A DNA stretch of 13,870 nucleotides from positions 1 through 13,870 of the forward strand of contig JBCBVV010000087.1 in the NCBI GenBank assembly GCA_039817415.1, read 5' to 3'. The stretch is from JALEFZ01 sp039817415. GTDB lineage: Bacteria; Bacteroidota; Bacteroidia; J057. Made by a program: the position numbers and the translations under genes. The notes beneath the pieces were generated by a model. The model did not search any database and was not told the DNA's origin. It was given only the letters and a program-made list of their open reading frames with translations. Positions 7,372 to 13,380 of this stretch are shown here, in pieces; within the stretch, counting starts at the first letter, position 1; the number at the start of each line of letters is the position of its first letter.

Positions 7372-8061
7372 ATGAAACATCATGGGACAATTCTTTTCCT
7401 CTTTGCCTGCTTATTCATCATAAGTTGTATGGACCAACCCAAAGGAACCTCAGAAACTTTTTACCATCCTTACTTACAAGCTGCCTTCCCCAAAACCGAA
7501 AGCTGTAGGGAGGATATGGATATCAAGGAAAGGTTTCAATGCTTCAAACAGCAGTTTGCCAAACATTTGGATGATCCCATTTATATAGTTGGAGACATAG
7601 AACCCACCTATACCCATCTTTCTCCTTTAAGCGACTCTTTATTCATTGTTCAGAATCTGATGGATACTACTTATTACGATGAAGAAAGTGATGATAGAAC
7701 GTATCAATGGTTTAATGGAGTTCTATTGGATTCACAGGAGAACTATTCTCTTTGCCTCATTCTCTTTTCCTTTAATGTAGGGCAATATTTTTATCTCATG
7801 AGCTTTGATAGAAATGGGCAGCTTATTTCGCAGGATACCATAGGAGGATTCTTTTCTGATGCACAATTGCTCTCAGGACATATGGCCCAAAGGGACTCAG
7901 CACAGGTGTTGAAGATCAACTATGAATATATCGATGGATATTTTGCGAGAAAAGCAACAGAGAAGATAGTGAAGGTCGACTCTTCGGGTAGGTTTCATAC
8001 GGTCATCAGCCCCTTTCCTTCGGATTCGTTGGCTTCTTATACTGAAGATTGGTTACCATGA
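7372..8061 (+). CDS. Predicted lipoprotein of unknown function
   Basis: 229 aa. The N-terminus MKHHGTILFLFACLFIISC is a lipoprotein signal peptide with lipobox IISC, making C19 the lipidated residue (an earlier C13 lies within the hydrophobic core). The mature chain has several acidic, aromatic-rich beta-strand-like segments (around DTTYYDEESDDRTYQWFNG and YSLCLILFSFNVGQYFYLMSFDRNG) and a CREDMDIKERFQC pair of cysteines about 11 residues apart that could form a disulfide. No recognised domain. The gene starts 4 bp after the SDR stop and ends 23 bp before the nucleotidyltransferase, which suggests a shared transcript. A functional link is not evident, since this protein is extracytoplasmic and both neighbours are cytoplasmic. 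Confidence 0.75.
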   Translation: MKHHGTILFLFACLFIISCMDQPKGTSETFYHPYLQAAFPKTESCREDMDIKERFQCFKQQFAKHLDDPIYIVGDIEPTYTHLSPLSDSLFIVQNLMDTTYYDEESDDRTYQWFNGVLLDSQENYSLCLILFSFNVGQYFYLMSFDRNGQLISQDTIGGFFSDAQLLSGHMAQRDSAQVLKINYEYIDGYFARKATEKIVKVDSSGRFHTVISPFPSDSLASYTEDWLP

Positions 8062-8084
8062 TAGATCATAACACAAACCCCTAG

Positions 8085-8870
8085 ATGGATACTGTATTGG
8101 AATGGCTTCAACTGCAAATCCCTGCTATCTTGGAAAGTCACCTCCAAGCCATCCTCCTTCACGGCTCCAGGGCAAAAGGTACAGAAGATCAAGTATCCGA
8201 TTACGATATTCTTATCCTCCTGAAAAAAGGTGTCCAACTGGAACATCTACCCAACCCGAAAAGCTGGCCTTTTTGGCAACATTGGGAAGCAGCAGAATTT
8301 CATCTAGGAAAAGGTAATCAATTAATCAGGATGTACCTTCAGCTGGATGAGAACATCATAGGGCTGGACCTTAGCATCCAAACTTGGGATACATTTCAGG
8401 AAGAGCGCATCCACAGGCCCTTCAAAACTTACCGACAAATTTGGGGGGAGGAAATAAAACTTACTCTTGATCAAGCTGCAACAACACCTTCTCCTTCCCT
8501 ACCTGCCTTTCATCAAGAACAGATAGATCGAACTTGGTTTTTGCTGTACGAATCTCTTAAGAAATTTCGGAGAGAGGATCATTTGATTGGAATGCATCTA
8601 CTGATGGAAGTCCAGCAGGAATACTTGGTCCTGTTAATGAAGATGAGAGACGTTCAGATGGGAACTCATATTCATCGATTTGGGCAGCGAGAACAATTAC
8701 CTGCTATTTTCTATATCAGCGAGGAAGAATTGTTTGATTTCGAGGCCCTTCTTTTGTTTTTCAAGGGATTCACTAGATTATTTGACGATACCTTGCAACG
8801 CATTTTTCCTTCCTACCAAAGCAAACTGCCTGGTTTTCAGCAATATATTAATTCTTTATACACAAAGTAA
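8085..8870 (+). CDS. Nucleotidyltransferase of the ANT/MNT (pol beta) superfamily
   Basis: 261 aa. The N-terminal minimal nucleotidyltransferase domain shows LHGSRAKG (G27, S28) followed by SDYDI with D39 and D41 as metal ligands, and D95 in IIGLDLSI as the likely third carboxylate. The second half (about 140-261) is all helical, as in aminoglycoside nucleotidyltransferases (ANT(4'), ANT(6), AadA types), where it helps bind the acceptor. The likely reaction is transfer of a nucleoside monophosphate from an NTP to a small molecule or a protein side chain; an antibiotic target cannot be claimed from this. In the helical part, R188-D-V-Q-M-G-T-H195 numerically fits the HEPN R-x4-6-H pattern, which may be chance. 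No separate partner gene of a HEPN/MNT toxin-antitoxin pair is adjacent. Confidence 0.8.
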   Translation: MDTVLEWLQLQIPAILESHLQAILLHGSRAKGTEDQVSDYDILILLKKGVQLEHLPNPKSWPFWQHWEAAEFHLGKGNQLIRMYLQLDENIIGLDLSIQTWDTFQEERIHRPFKTYRQIWGEEIKLTLDQAATTPSPSLPAFHQEQIDRTWFLLYESLKKFRREDHLIGMHLLMEVQQEYLVLLMKMRDVQMGTHIHRFGQREQLPAIFYISEEELFDFEALLLFFKGFTRLFDDTLQRIFPSYQSKLPGFQQYINSLYTK

Positions 8871-8985
8871 AACAGACCAGACATAATGTAATATATTTTT
8901 TACACTAAGTAAATGAAACCATACTAAATATCTACCGTACTTAACACCAAGTACAGTAGAATTTACTTAATTTGACGCCATGACT
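8860..8985. repeat. Three degenerate tandem repeats with an exact 42-bp period
   Basis: The core ACACnAAGTAmA occurs at 8860-8871 (ACACAAAGTAAA), 8902-8913 (ACACTAAGTAAA) and 8944-8955 (ACACCAAGTACA), each exactly 42 bp apart. By eye, the first 30 bases of units 1 and 2 agree at 22 positions and those of units 2 and 3 at 20; a second conserved block ACwnAATnT starts 21 bp into each unit. The last 12 bases of a unit are not conserved. The array begins over the stop codon of the nucleotidyltransferase gene and ends at the start codon of the membrane-protein gene. Forty-two bp is four helical turns, so the cores lie on one DNA face, as expected for cooperative protein binding. No fourth copy is seen on either side. 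Confidence 0.7.
8931..8960. promoter_or_regulatory. Near-perfect 12-bp inverted repeat upstream of the membrane protein/XRE operon
   Basis: TCTACCGTACTT (8931-8942) and AAGTACAGTAGA (8949-8960) are reverse complements at 11 of 12 positions, around the 6-nt centre AACACC. It is flanked by an outer pair, ACTAAGTAAAT (8904-8914) and ATTTACTTAAT (8961-8971), complementary at 10 of 11. A smaller palindrome, TTTAC-ACTAA-GTAAA, lies at 8899-8913. The site is 20 bp before the start codon. No T tract follows, so an operator for the XRE protein encoded two genes on is more likely than a terminator. TTAATTTG at 8967-8974 misses a -7 element by one base; if used, it would give a nearly leaderless mRNA. 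Confidence 0.6.
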
Positions 8986-9426
8986 TTTCAAGAAAAAAGA
9001 AGTATTGTTAATGCCATCAGCATCTTATTGATCGCAGCTTTATTCAGCTGGTTCATCTGGCAGCACTATCCCTTTGAGGAAATTTTGGGGAGCTTTTCTC
9101 TTATATTCTGGGGCAATATGATTCTGCTATTGATCCCCATTCAAATCGCCTCTAATGTGCTCCTTAACATCATTTTCAGCATCTTTAACAAGGTGATTAC
9201 AAACGAAGATGAGGTTCACATGACAGACGAAAGAGACAAAATGATCGAACTGCGCTGTACACGTAATGGATGTTATGTGCTGCTCCTTGGCCTGATGCTA
9301 TCTATGCTTCCTTTGGTCTTTGGCTTGTCCGCCCATTGGACCTTTGGTGGAATTATGATTTCTCTATTTTTGATGCAATTGACCTGGACAGGTTCTGAGT
9401 TTTACTATTACAACAAAGGCTTCTAG
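8980..9426 (+). CDS. Small integral membrane protein, DUF2178-like
   Basis: 148 aa with four predicted membrane helices: about 9-27, 42-66, 98-116 and 119-140. Between helices two and three is a charged loop with DERDKMIELRCTRNG (about 78-95), the hallmark I associate with DUF2178-type proteins; its side of the membrane is uncertain. The function of the family is not established. The next gene, a small XRE regulator, starts 1 bp after this stop, an arrangement common for such membrane protein/HTH pairs and suggesting translational coupling and a sensor or anti-regulator role (inference). The upstream region carries the 42-bp repeats. The ATG at 8980 has no Shine-Dalgarno. Confidence 0.8.
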   Translation: MTFQEKRSIVNAISILLIAALFSWFIWQHYPFEEILGSFSLIFWGNMILLLIPIQIASNVLLNIIFSIFNKVITNEDEVHMTDERDKMIELRCTRNGCYVLLLGLMLSMLPLVFGLSAHWTFGGIMISLFLMQLTWTGSEFYYYNKGF

Positions 9427-9427
9427 C

Positions 9428-9655
9428 ATGGCCAAGGCCCACACCAGCAACAACATACGTAAACTACGCTTTCACCACGATGAAATGACCCAGCAGGAAC
9501 TTGCTGACAAGGTGGGTGTTACCCGACAAACAATCCTAGCTATGGAAAAGGGGAAGTATTCTCCTTCGCTTGAACTAGCCTTTAAAATAGCACATGTATT
9601 TCAACTGCCTCTGGAAGAGGTTTTTACCTACAATCCAGAGAATGATCAAGCCTAA
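9428..9655 (+). CDS. Small XRE-family (HTH_3) transcriptional regulator
   Basis: 75 aa, almost only a helix-turn-helix domain. MTQQELADKVGVTRQTILAMEKGKYSP (20-46) is a textbook HTH_3 motif, with helix two TQQELADKVG and recognition helix TRQTILAMEKG; ELAFKIAHVFQLPLEEVF completes the five-helix Cro/CI-like fold. It belongs to the short YozG-like group often encoded with small membrane proteins. There is no sensor or dimerisation extension, so control may come from the co-encoded membrane protein. It is likely to bind the repeat/palindrome cluster at 8860-8971 and regulate its own operon (inference). It starts 1 bp after the membrane-protein stop codon. Confidence 0.93.
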   Translation: MAKAHTSNNIRKLRFHHDEMTQQELADKVGVTRQTILAMEKGKYSPSLELAFKIAHVFQLPLEEVFTYNPENDQA

Positions 9656-9713
9656 ACAGGCATAGTTTCTATCCATTTTTTCAACCTATCATTTTACCTT
9701 ATCCCATACCGGA

Positions 9714-10676
9714 ATGAGAACCATATCCTATAGCCGTTACGGAAGTCCTGAAGTCATTCGTATTCAGGAAAGTCCTAAACCCCAACCGTCTGAAAATGAA
9801 GTCTTAATCAAGATTTACAGTTCAGTAGTAACTCCTTCAGATATTGCCTTTCGAACAGGCTCTCCTTTTATCTCTCGCTTTTTCACAGGATTACGAAAAC
9901 CTGTGCATGTACCTGGTGTAGAACTAGCAGGTGTGATAGAAGCAGTAGGAGAAAAGGTAGATGCATTTAAAATTGGTGATAAAGTCTACGGCTCAACCGT
10001 TACCGAATTTGGTGCGCATGCAGAGTATAAATGCTTGGATCAATCGGGTGTTTTAGCCAAGATACCAAAGAACATGAGCTTCGAAGAGGCCATTTGCCTA
10101 GCTGATGGTGCTTTGACTTCTTTGGTCTTTTTAAGAGATGTTGCACAGCTAAAAGCAAATCAACATATTTTGATCAATGGAGCCTCAGGGGCTGTGGGCG
10201 TTTATGCCCTTCAGTTGGCCAAGTATTACGGTGCAGAAACAACAGCTGTATGTAGTCATCGAAACATTGAACTGGTAAAGTCTCAGGGTGCTGACCATAT
10301 CATCGACTATACAAAAGATGATTTTACGCTCAATCATAATCGTTATGATGTAATTTTTGATGCTGTAGGCAAGCGGACCTTTAGAGCCTGCAAGCCAGCC
10401 TTGACCCAAGACGGATTGTATATGACAACCGTTCCAACACTAGATATCCTTGGTGGGATGCTTGCCTCTGCTTTTGGCAAAGGGAAAAAGGCAAAATTTG
10501 TCGCCGCAGGTCTTCAGCAGCATGCCAGCAACCTTGAGTTTCTGACAAAACTAGCTGAAGAAGGGCACCTATCTGCCGTGATCGATCGAACCTATCCTTT
10601 GGAACAAATCAAGGAAGCCCATACCTACGTTGAGAGTGAGCGAAAAAGAGGAAATGTGGTTATTCAGATGGGCTAA
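9714..10676 (+). CDS. Zinc-less medium-chain dehydrogenase (quinone oxidoreductase-like)
   Basis: 320 aa. MDR-superfamily layout: a GroES-like N-terminal part (SPEVIRIQESPKPQPSENEV, then the VPGVELAGVIEAVG block) and a Rossmann domain with ASGAVG (157-162) in INGASGAVGVYALQLAK. The structural and catalytic zinc ligands of alcohol dehydrogenases are absent: no GHE, no four-cysteine loop, and the few cysteines are scattered. This points to an NADPH-dependent quinone or enone reductase (QOR/zeta-crystallin-like) rather than a zinc alcohol dehydrogenase. Cytoplasmic; substrate unknown. It begins 58 bp after the XRE gene on the same strand and may be read from that operon or from its own promoter. 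Confidence 0.9.
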   Translation: MRTISYSRYGSPEVIRIQESPKPQPSENEVLIKIYSSVVTPSDIAFRTGSPFISRFFTGLRKPVHVPGVELAGVIEAVGEKVDAFKIGDKVYGSTVTEFGAHAEYKCLDQSGVLAKIPKNMSFEEAICLADGALTSLVFLRDVAQLKANQHILINGASGAVGVYALQLAKYYGAETTAVCSHRNIELVKSQGADHIIDYTKDDFTLNHNRYDVIFDAVGKRTFRACKPALTQDGLYMTTVPTLDILGGMLASAFGKGKKAKFVAAGLQQHASNLEFLTKLAEEGHLSAVIDRTYPLEQIKEAHTYVESERKRGNVVIQMG

Positions 10677-10801
10677 AGGCTTTCCCATACCATCAAACAG
10701 CACCAATTTGGGAGCTTTCTTCAGGGAGAATTCAAAATGACAAGAATAAAGTTGTAATGACCATTTTTCATGAAGCCAGGAGACGATGTTTGTCAAGTCA
10801 T

Positions 10802-10826
10802 TGTTTGAGAGCATTCTACTCAAACA
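10802..10826. promoter_or_regulatory. Perfect 8-bp inverted repeat before a lipoprotein gene
   Basis: TGTTTGAG (10802-10809) and CTCAAACA (10819-10826) are exact reverse complements with a 9-nt spacer, 27 bp before the start codon at 10854. A second TGTTTG lies at 10787-10792, 15 bp upstream. There is no T tract after it, so it is not a terminator for the preceding dehydrogenase; an operator or 5'-UTR hairpin is plausible. Confidence 0.4.
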
Positions 10827-10853
10827 TTTCATTAACCATTAACTCAGGATTTC

Positions 10854-11378
10854 ATGAAAAAGTCTTTTGTCATTGTGGCTATCACAATGTTGTTTGTGGC
10901 CTTATTATCTTCTTGTGAAACTCCCATTTCGCCAGATGCTCAAATCACGGTCAGAAATACCCTTCAAACTGCAGCAGATCCTTCGCAGGGAGGAACAGGT
11001 GGTGTAGAACTCGATATTGAAACCATTTTTTCAGCTCCAGCAGGGACCTATAATCAGACTGCTACTGTAGGTGAGGGAATTGAATTTGATGATTATCTGG
11101 AGGGCCTCTATGACATCAATTTCTCTGAGGATGCCATTTCATACGAGCTTGTAGCGCCACAGGATCATCCTATTTACGCGGCCTTTTTTAGAACGCTTGA
11201 AGCAGGAACATTTGACCGTTACTATTTCACCTTCACAGAACCTCACAACATAGAGTCTGGAAGCTCCAATCATGCTGCAGTTTCATTAAGCGTTATTTCG
11301 GACACAGAAATTGTGGTTGAAATTTCCGAAGGTTTCAGCTTTAATCCTGGCTCTTCCTTCGAGATAGCCTTGAACTAA
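10854..11378 (+). CDS. Predicted lipoprotein of unknown function
   Basis: 174 aa. Signal peptide with a long hydrophobic core and lipobox LSSC, giving C21 as the lipidated residue, followed by E22. The mature domain is acidic, low in lysine and cysteine, and rich in threonine, serine and alternating hydrophobic residues (TVGEGIEFDDYLEGLYDINFS, AVSLSVISDTEIVVEISEG), which suggests a beta-sandwich. No catalytic motif is seen. A cell-surface or outer-membrane anchored location is likely for a Bacteroidota lipoprotein, but the start of the mature chain does not show a clear surface-export signal. The gene stands alone between a 177-bp upstream gap and the convergent thrC. Confidence 0.72.
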   Translation: MKKSFVIVAITMLFVALLSSCETPISPDAQITVRNTLQTAADPSQGGTGGVELDIETIFSAPAGTYNQTATVGEGIEFDDYLEGLYDINFSEDAISYELVAPQDHPIYAAFFRTLEAGTFDRYYFTFTEPHNIESGSSNHAAVSLSVISDTEIVVEISEGFSFNPGSSFEIALN

Positions 11379-11408
11379 CAAGATCACAAGAAAGCGTTTT
11401 TGATTATT

Positions 11409-11437
11409 GGGGAGAGGGGATTGCAACCTTCTCCTCT
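11409..11437. terminator. Possible bidirectional terminator hairpin between convergent genes
   Basis: GGAGAGG (11411-11417) can pair with CCTTCTCC (11427-11434) with one bulged T, in the 61-bp gap between the lipoprotein stop and the thrC stop. The downstream side reads TTATTTTG on the plus strand and AATAATCAAAAA on the minus, so neither tail is a clean T tract. Weak. Confidence 0.35.
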
Positions 11438-11439
11438 GC

Positions 11440-12744
11440 TTATTTTGCCATCTTCATGAGCATTGATTTGAATGCTTCAAAGGCTGTTCCAATGGCATGC
11501 GCTTCTTTTGGTAATTCGGCTAAACGAGCGAGTCTTTCTGGGATTTCTACCGCAGCGCCTGTTGCTTCTTCTACAGGTCCAGGAAATTTGGAGGGATGGG
11601 CAGTACCCAAAATAACTACCTCCTCGTCTGGATGATCTTGTTGATAGGTCTTAGCAGCCAGGTATCCTACAGCCCCGTGTGGGTCAATGGTATAATTATA
11701 TTTTTCATAGACTTCCTTGATAGCGCCCATCGTCTCTTTGTCGTCAAAGGCATAACCGGATATCCAGCCTTTCATTTCTTCCCAACTCGATCCAAAAAGA
11801 TCCTTCATTCTCGCAAAATTGGAAGGATTTCCCACGTCCATAGCATTGGAAATTGTAGCGGCAGAGGCCCTTGGCTCATACTTACCTGAATGCAAATAGC
11901 TAGGTACAATATCGTTGATGTTGGTAGCGGCAATGAAATGGTGAATGGGAAGTCCTAAGTTCTTGGCTAATAAACCAGCGGTTAGATTACCAAAGTTCCC
12001 ACTAGGGATGCACATGACTATTTTTTTGCCCTCCATGGCCAGCTGTTGCATCGCTCGGAAATAATAAAATGACTGTGGCACCAACCTGGTGATGTTGATA
12101 GAATTAGCGGAGGTTAACTGAAAGGTCGTTGACAATTCTTCATCCAGAAAGGCTTGCTTCACCATCGCCTGGCAATCATCAAAGGAACCATCCACCTCGA
12201 ATGCTGTGATATTTTCCCCAAGCGTCGTCAACTGCTTCTCTTGCAAAGGGCTTACTCTTCCTTTGGGGTAGAGAATAAACACTTGAATATTGGGTGTTTT
12301 ATAAAAGCCCGCAGCAACGGCACCACCAGTATCACCAGAAGTTGCTACCAATATCGTCAGTGGCTTATCTTCTTCCCTATTTAGGTAGCTCATAATTTGA
12401 GCCATAAAACGAGCTCCAAAATCCTTAAAGGCAAGTGTGGGTCCATGAAAAAGTTCTAGGACATGCATTCCATCTCCCAAGGATCGAACTGGTGCATCAA
12501 AACTCAAAGCCTTAGCTGTCATTTGACGAAGTTCTGTGTCCTCTACACTCCCTTTCAACAATTGACGACTTACCTCATATCCAATCTCAGGGAAACTCAT
12601 TTCCTTGAATTTGTGCCAAAATTCCTCTGAAAGAGGAAGAATGGACTCAGGCATATACAGGCCCCTGTCTTTGGGTAGACTATTTAGCACAGCCTCTTTA
12701 AGATTTACCCTTAAGGTTGTATCATTGGTACTATAGAACTCCAT
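11440..12744 (-). CDS. thrC: Threonine synthase (PLP-dependent)
   Basis: 434 aa. Converts O-phospho-L-homoserine to L-threonine, the last step of threonine biosynthesis, in the cytoplasm. The N-terminal YSTNDTT and KDRGLYMP motifs are typical of the E. coli-like class of threonine synthase. The PLP lysine is K107 in GPTLAFKDFGARF; VATSGDTGGA (133-142) and PSGNFGN (247-253) form the phosphate- and PLP-binding loops; SANSIN (212-217) is the substrate-contact block. The frame is open to a TTG at 12747, but the ATG at 12744 gives the family-typical N-terminus and is chosen. It is not next to thrA or thrB, the usual partners. Its ATG is 9 bp from the ATG of the divergent lipoprotein gene, so its promoter must lie inside that gene. 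It converges with the gene ending at 11378. Confidence 0.97.
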   Translation of the reverse strand: MEFYSTNDTTLRVNLKEAVLNSLPKDRGLYMPESILPLSEEFWHKFKEMSFPEIGYEVSRQLLKGSVEDTELRQMTAKALSFDAPVRSLGDGMHVLELFHGPTLAFKDFGARFMAQIMSYLNREEDKPLTILVATSGDTGGAVAAGFYKTPNIQVFILYPKGRVSPLQEKQLTTLGENITAFEVDGSFDDCQAMVKQAFLDEELSTTFQLTSANSINITRLVPQSFYYFRAMQQLAMEGKKIVMCIPSGNFGNLTAGLLAKNLGLPIHHFIAATNINDIVPSYLHSGKYEPRASAATISNAMDVGNPSNFARMKDLFGSSWEEMKGWISGYAFDDKETMGAIKEVYEKYNYTIDPHGAVGYLAAKTYQQDHPDEEVVILGTAHPSKFPGPVEEATGAAVEIPERLARLAELPKEAHAIGTAFEAFKSMLMKMAK

Positions 12745-12753
12745 CAATTGCTT

Positions 12754-13380
12754 ATGAAAAAACTGATATATGTAATAGGTGCACTAAGTTTATGCTTTTC
12801 CTGCAAAACTCCATCTTCCACCTACAATAATTCAGACGAAAATACGGCTTCCAGTCCGGATAGTGCCTTGGCATATGTCTACAAAGCATGGGATGGACAC
12901 TGGAAAGGGCAATTTCTTGTCCTCAATCCCTCCGATGGCCAAGTGGCCACTACCGCCCAGCCTCAAATCACATCCCTAGAAGAACTCAAGGCCATCAAAA
13001 TGGATACATCTTTGGTGATTGATGTTCAGCAATGGTATGAATCCACTTCCCCTTTTTATCAAAGTGTCAGAATTGAGGACCGTTATTTACAGAATGGAGA
13101 ACCTACCCTGGTAAAAAGTTCTGGTTACAATGTAGTCAAAGGAGACACAATGCTTTGTGTGGTAAATAAGCCAGACGAACAAGTGATCCACCAGGGACAA
13201 CATCTTGGGGACGGAATCATTCTTTGGGGTAGATCACTTAAGGATCCTTTGAAAATAGAGTATTTCTACGAAGTTGCTACAGATAGCACCTACTCTATAG
13301 TGGGATGGGGGTATTATGGGGATGACAATCCCGCTCTCAGTCCAGGTATGTTTTTTTATGGTCAATACCGAAAACAATAG
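12754..13380 (+). CDS. Predicted lipoprotein of unknown function, divergent from thrC
   Basis: 208 aa from the ATG at 12754. The signal peptide MKKLIYVIGALSLCFSC ends in a lipobox (CFSC), with C17 lipidated; the upstream TTG at 12748 only adds two residues and is rejected. A serine/asparagine-rich linker (18-38) leads to a single domain with AWDGHWKGQFLVLNPSDG, many aromatic residues, and YFYEVATDSTYSIVGWGYYGDD, likely a beta-barrel or lipocalin-like fold (inference from strand pattern, not a recognised family). Only 9 bp separate its start from that of thrC, so its transcription start lies within thrC, or the mRNA is leaderless. No link with threonine synthesis is evident. Confidence 0.75.
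   Translation: MKKLIYVIGALSLCFSCKTPSSTYNNSDENTASSPDSALAYVYKAWDGHWKGQFLVLNPSDGQVATTAQPQITSLEELKAIKMDTSLVIDVQQWYESTSPFYQSVRIEDRYLQNGEPTLVKSSGYNVVKGDTMLCVVNKPDEQVIHQGQHLGDGIILWGRSLKDPLKIEYFYEVATDSTYSIVGWGYYGDDNPALSPGMFFYGQYRKQ

Noticed and set aside
8860..8985. A CRISPR array as explanation of the 42-bp periodic repeats.
   Set aside because: The repeats are degenerate, only a 12-bp core is strong, there are just three units, and there are no cas genes or equal-length unrelated spacers.
12745..12753. TTG starts for thrC (12747) and for the divergent lipoprotein (12748).
   Set aside because: Both genes have an ATG within two codons that gives the family-typical N-terminus (MEFYSTND and MKKLIYV), so the TTG codons are incidental.
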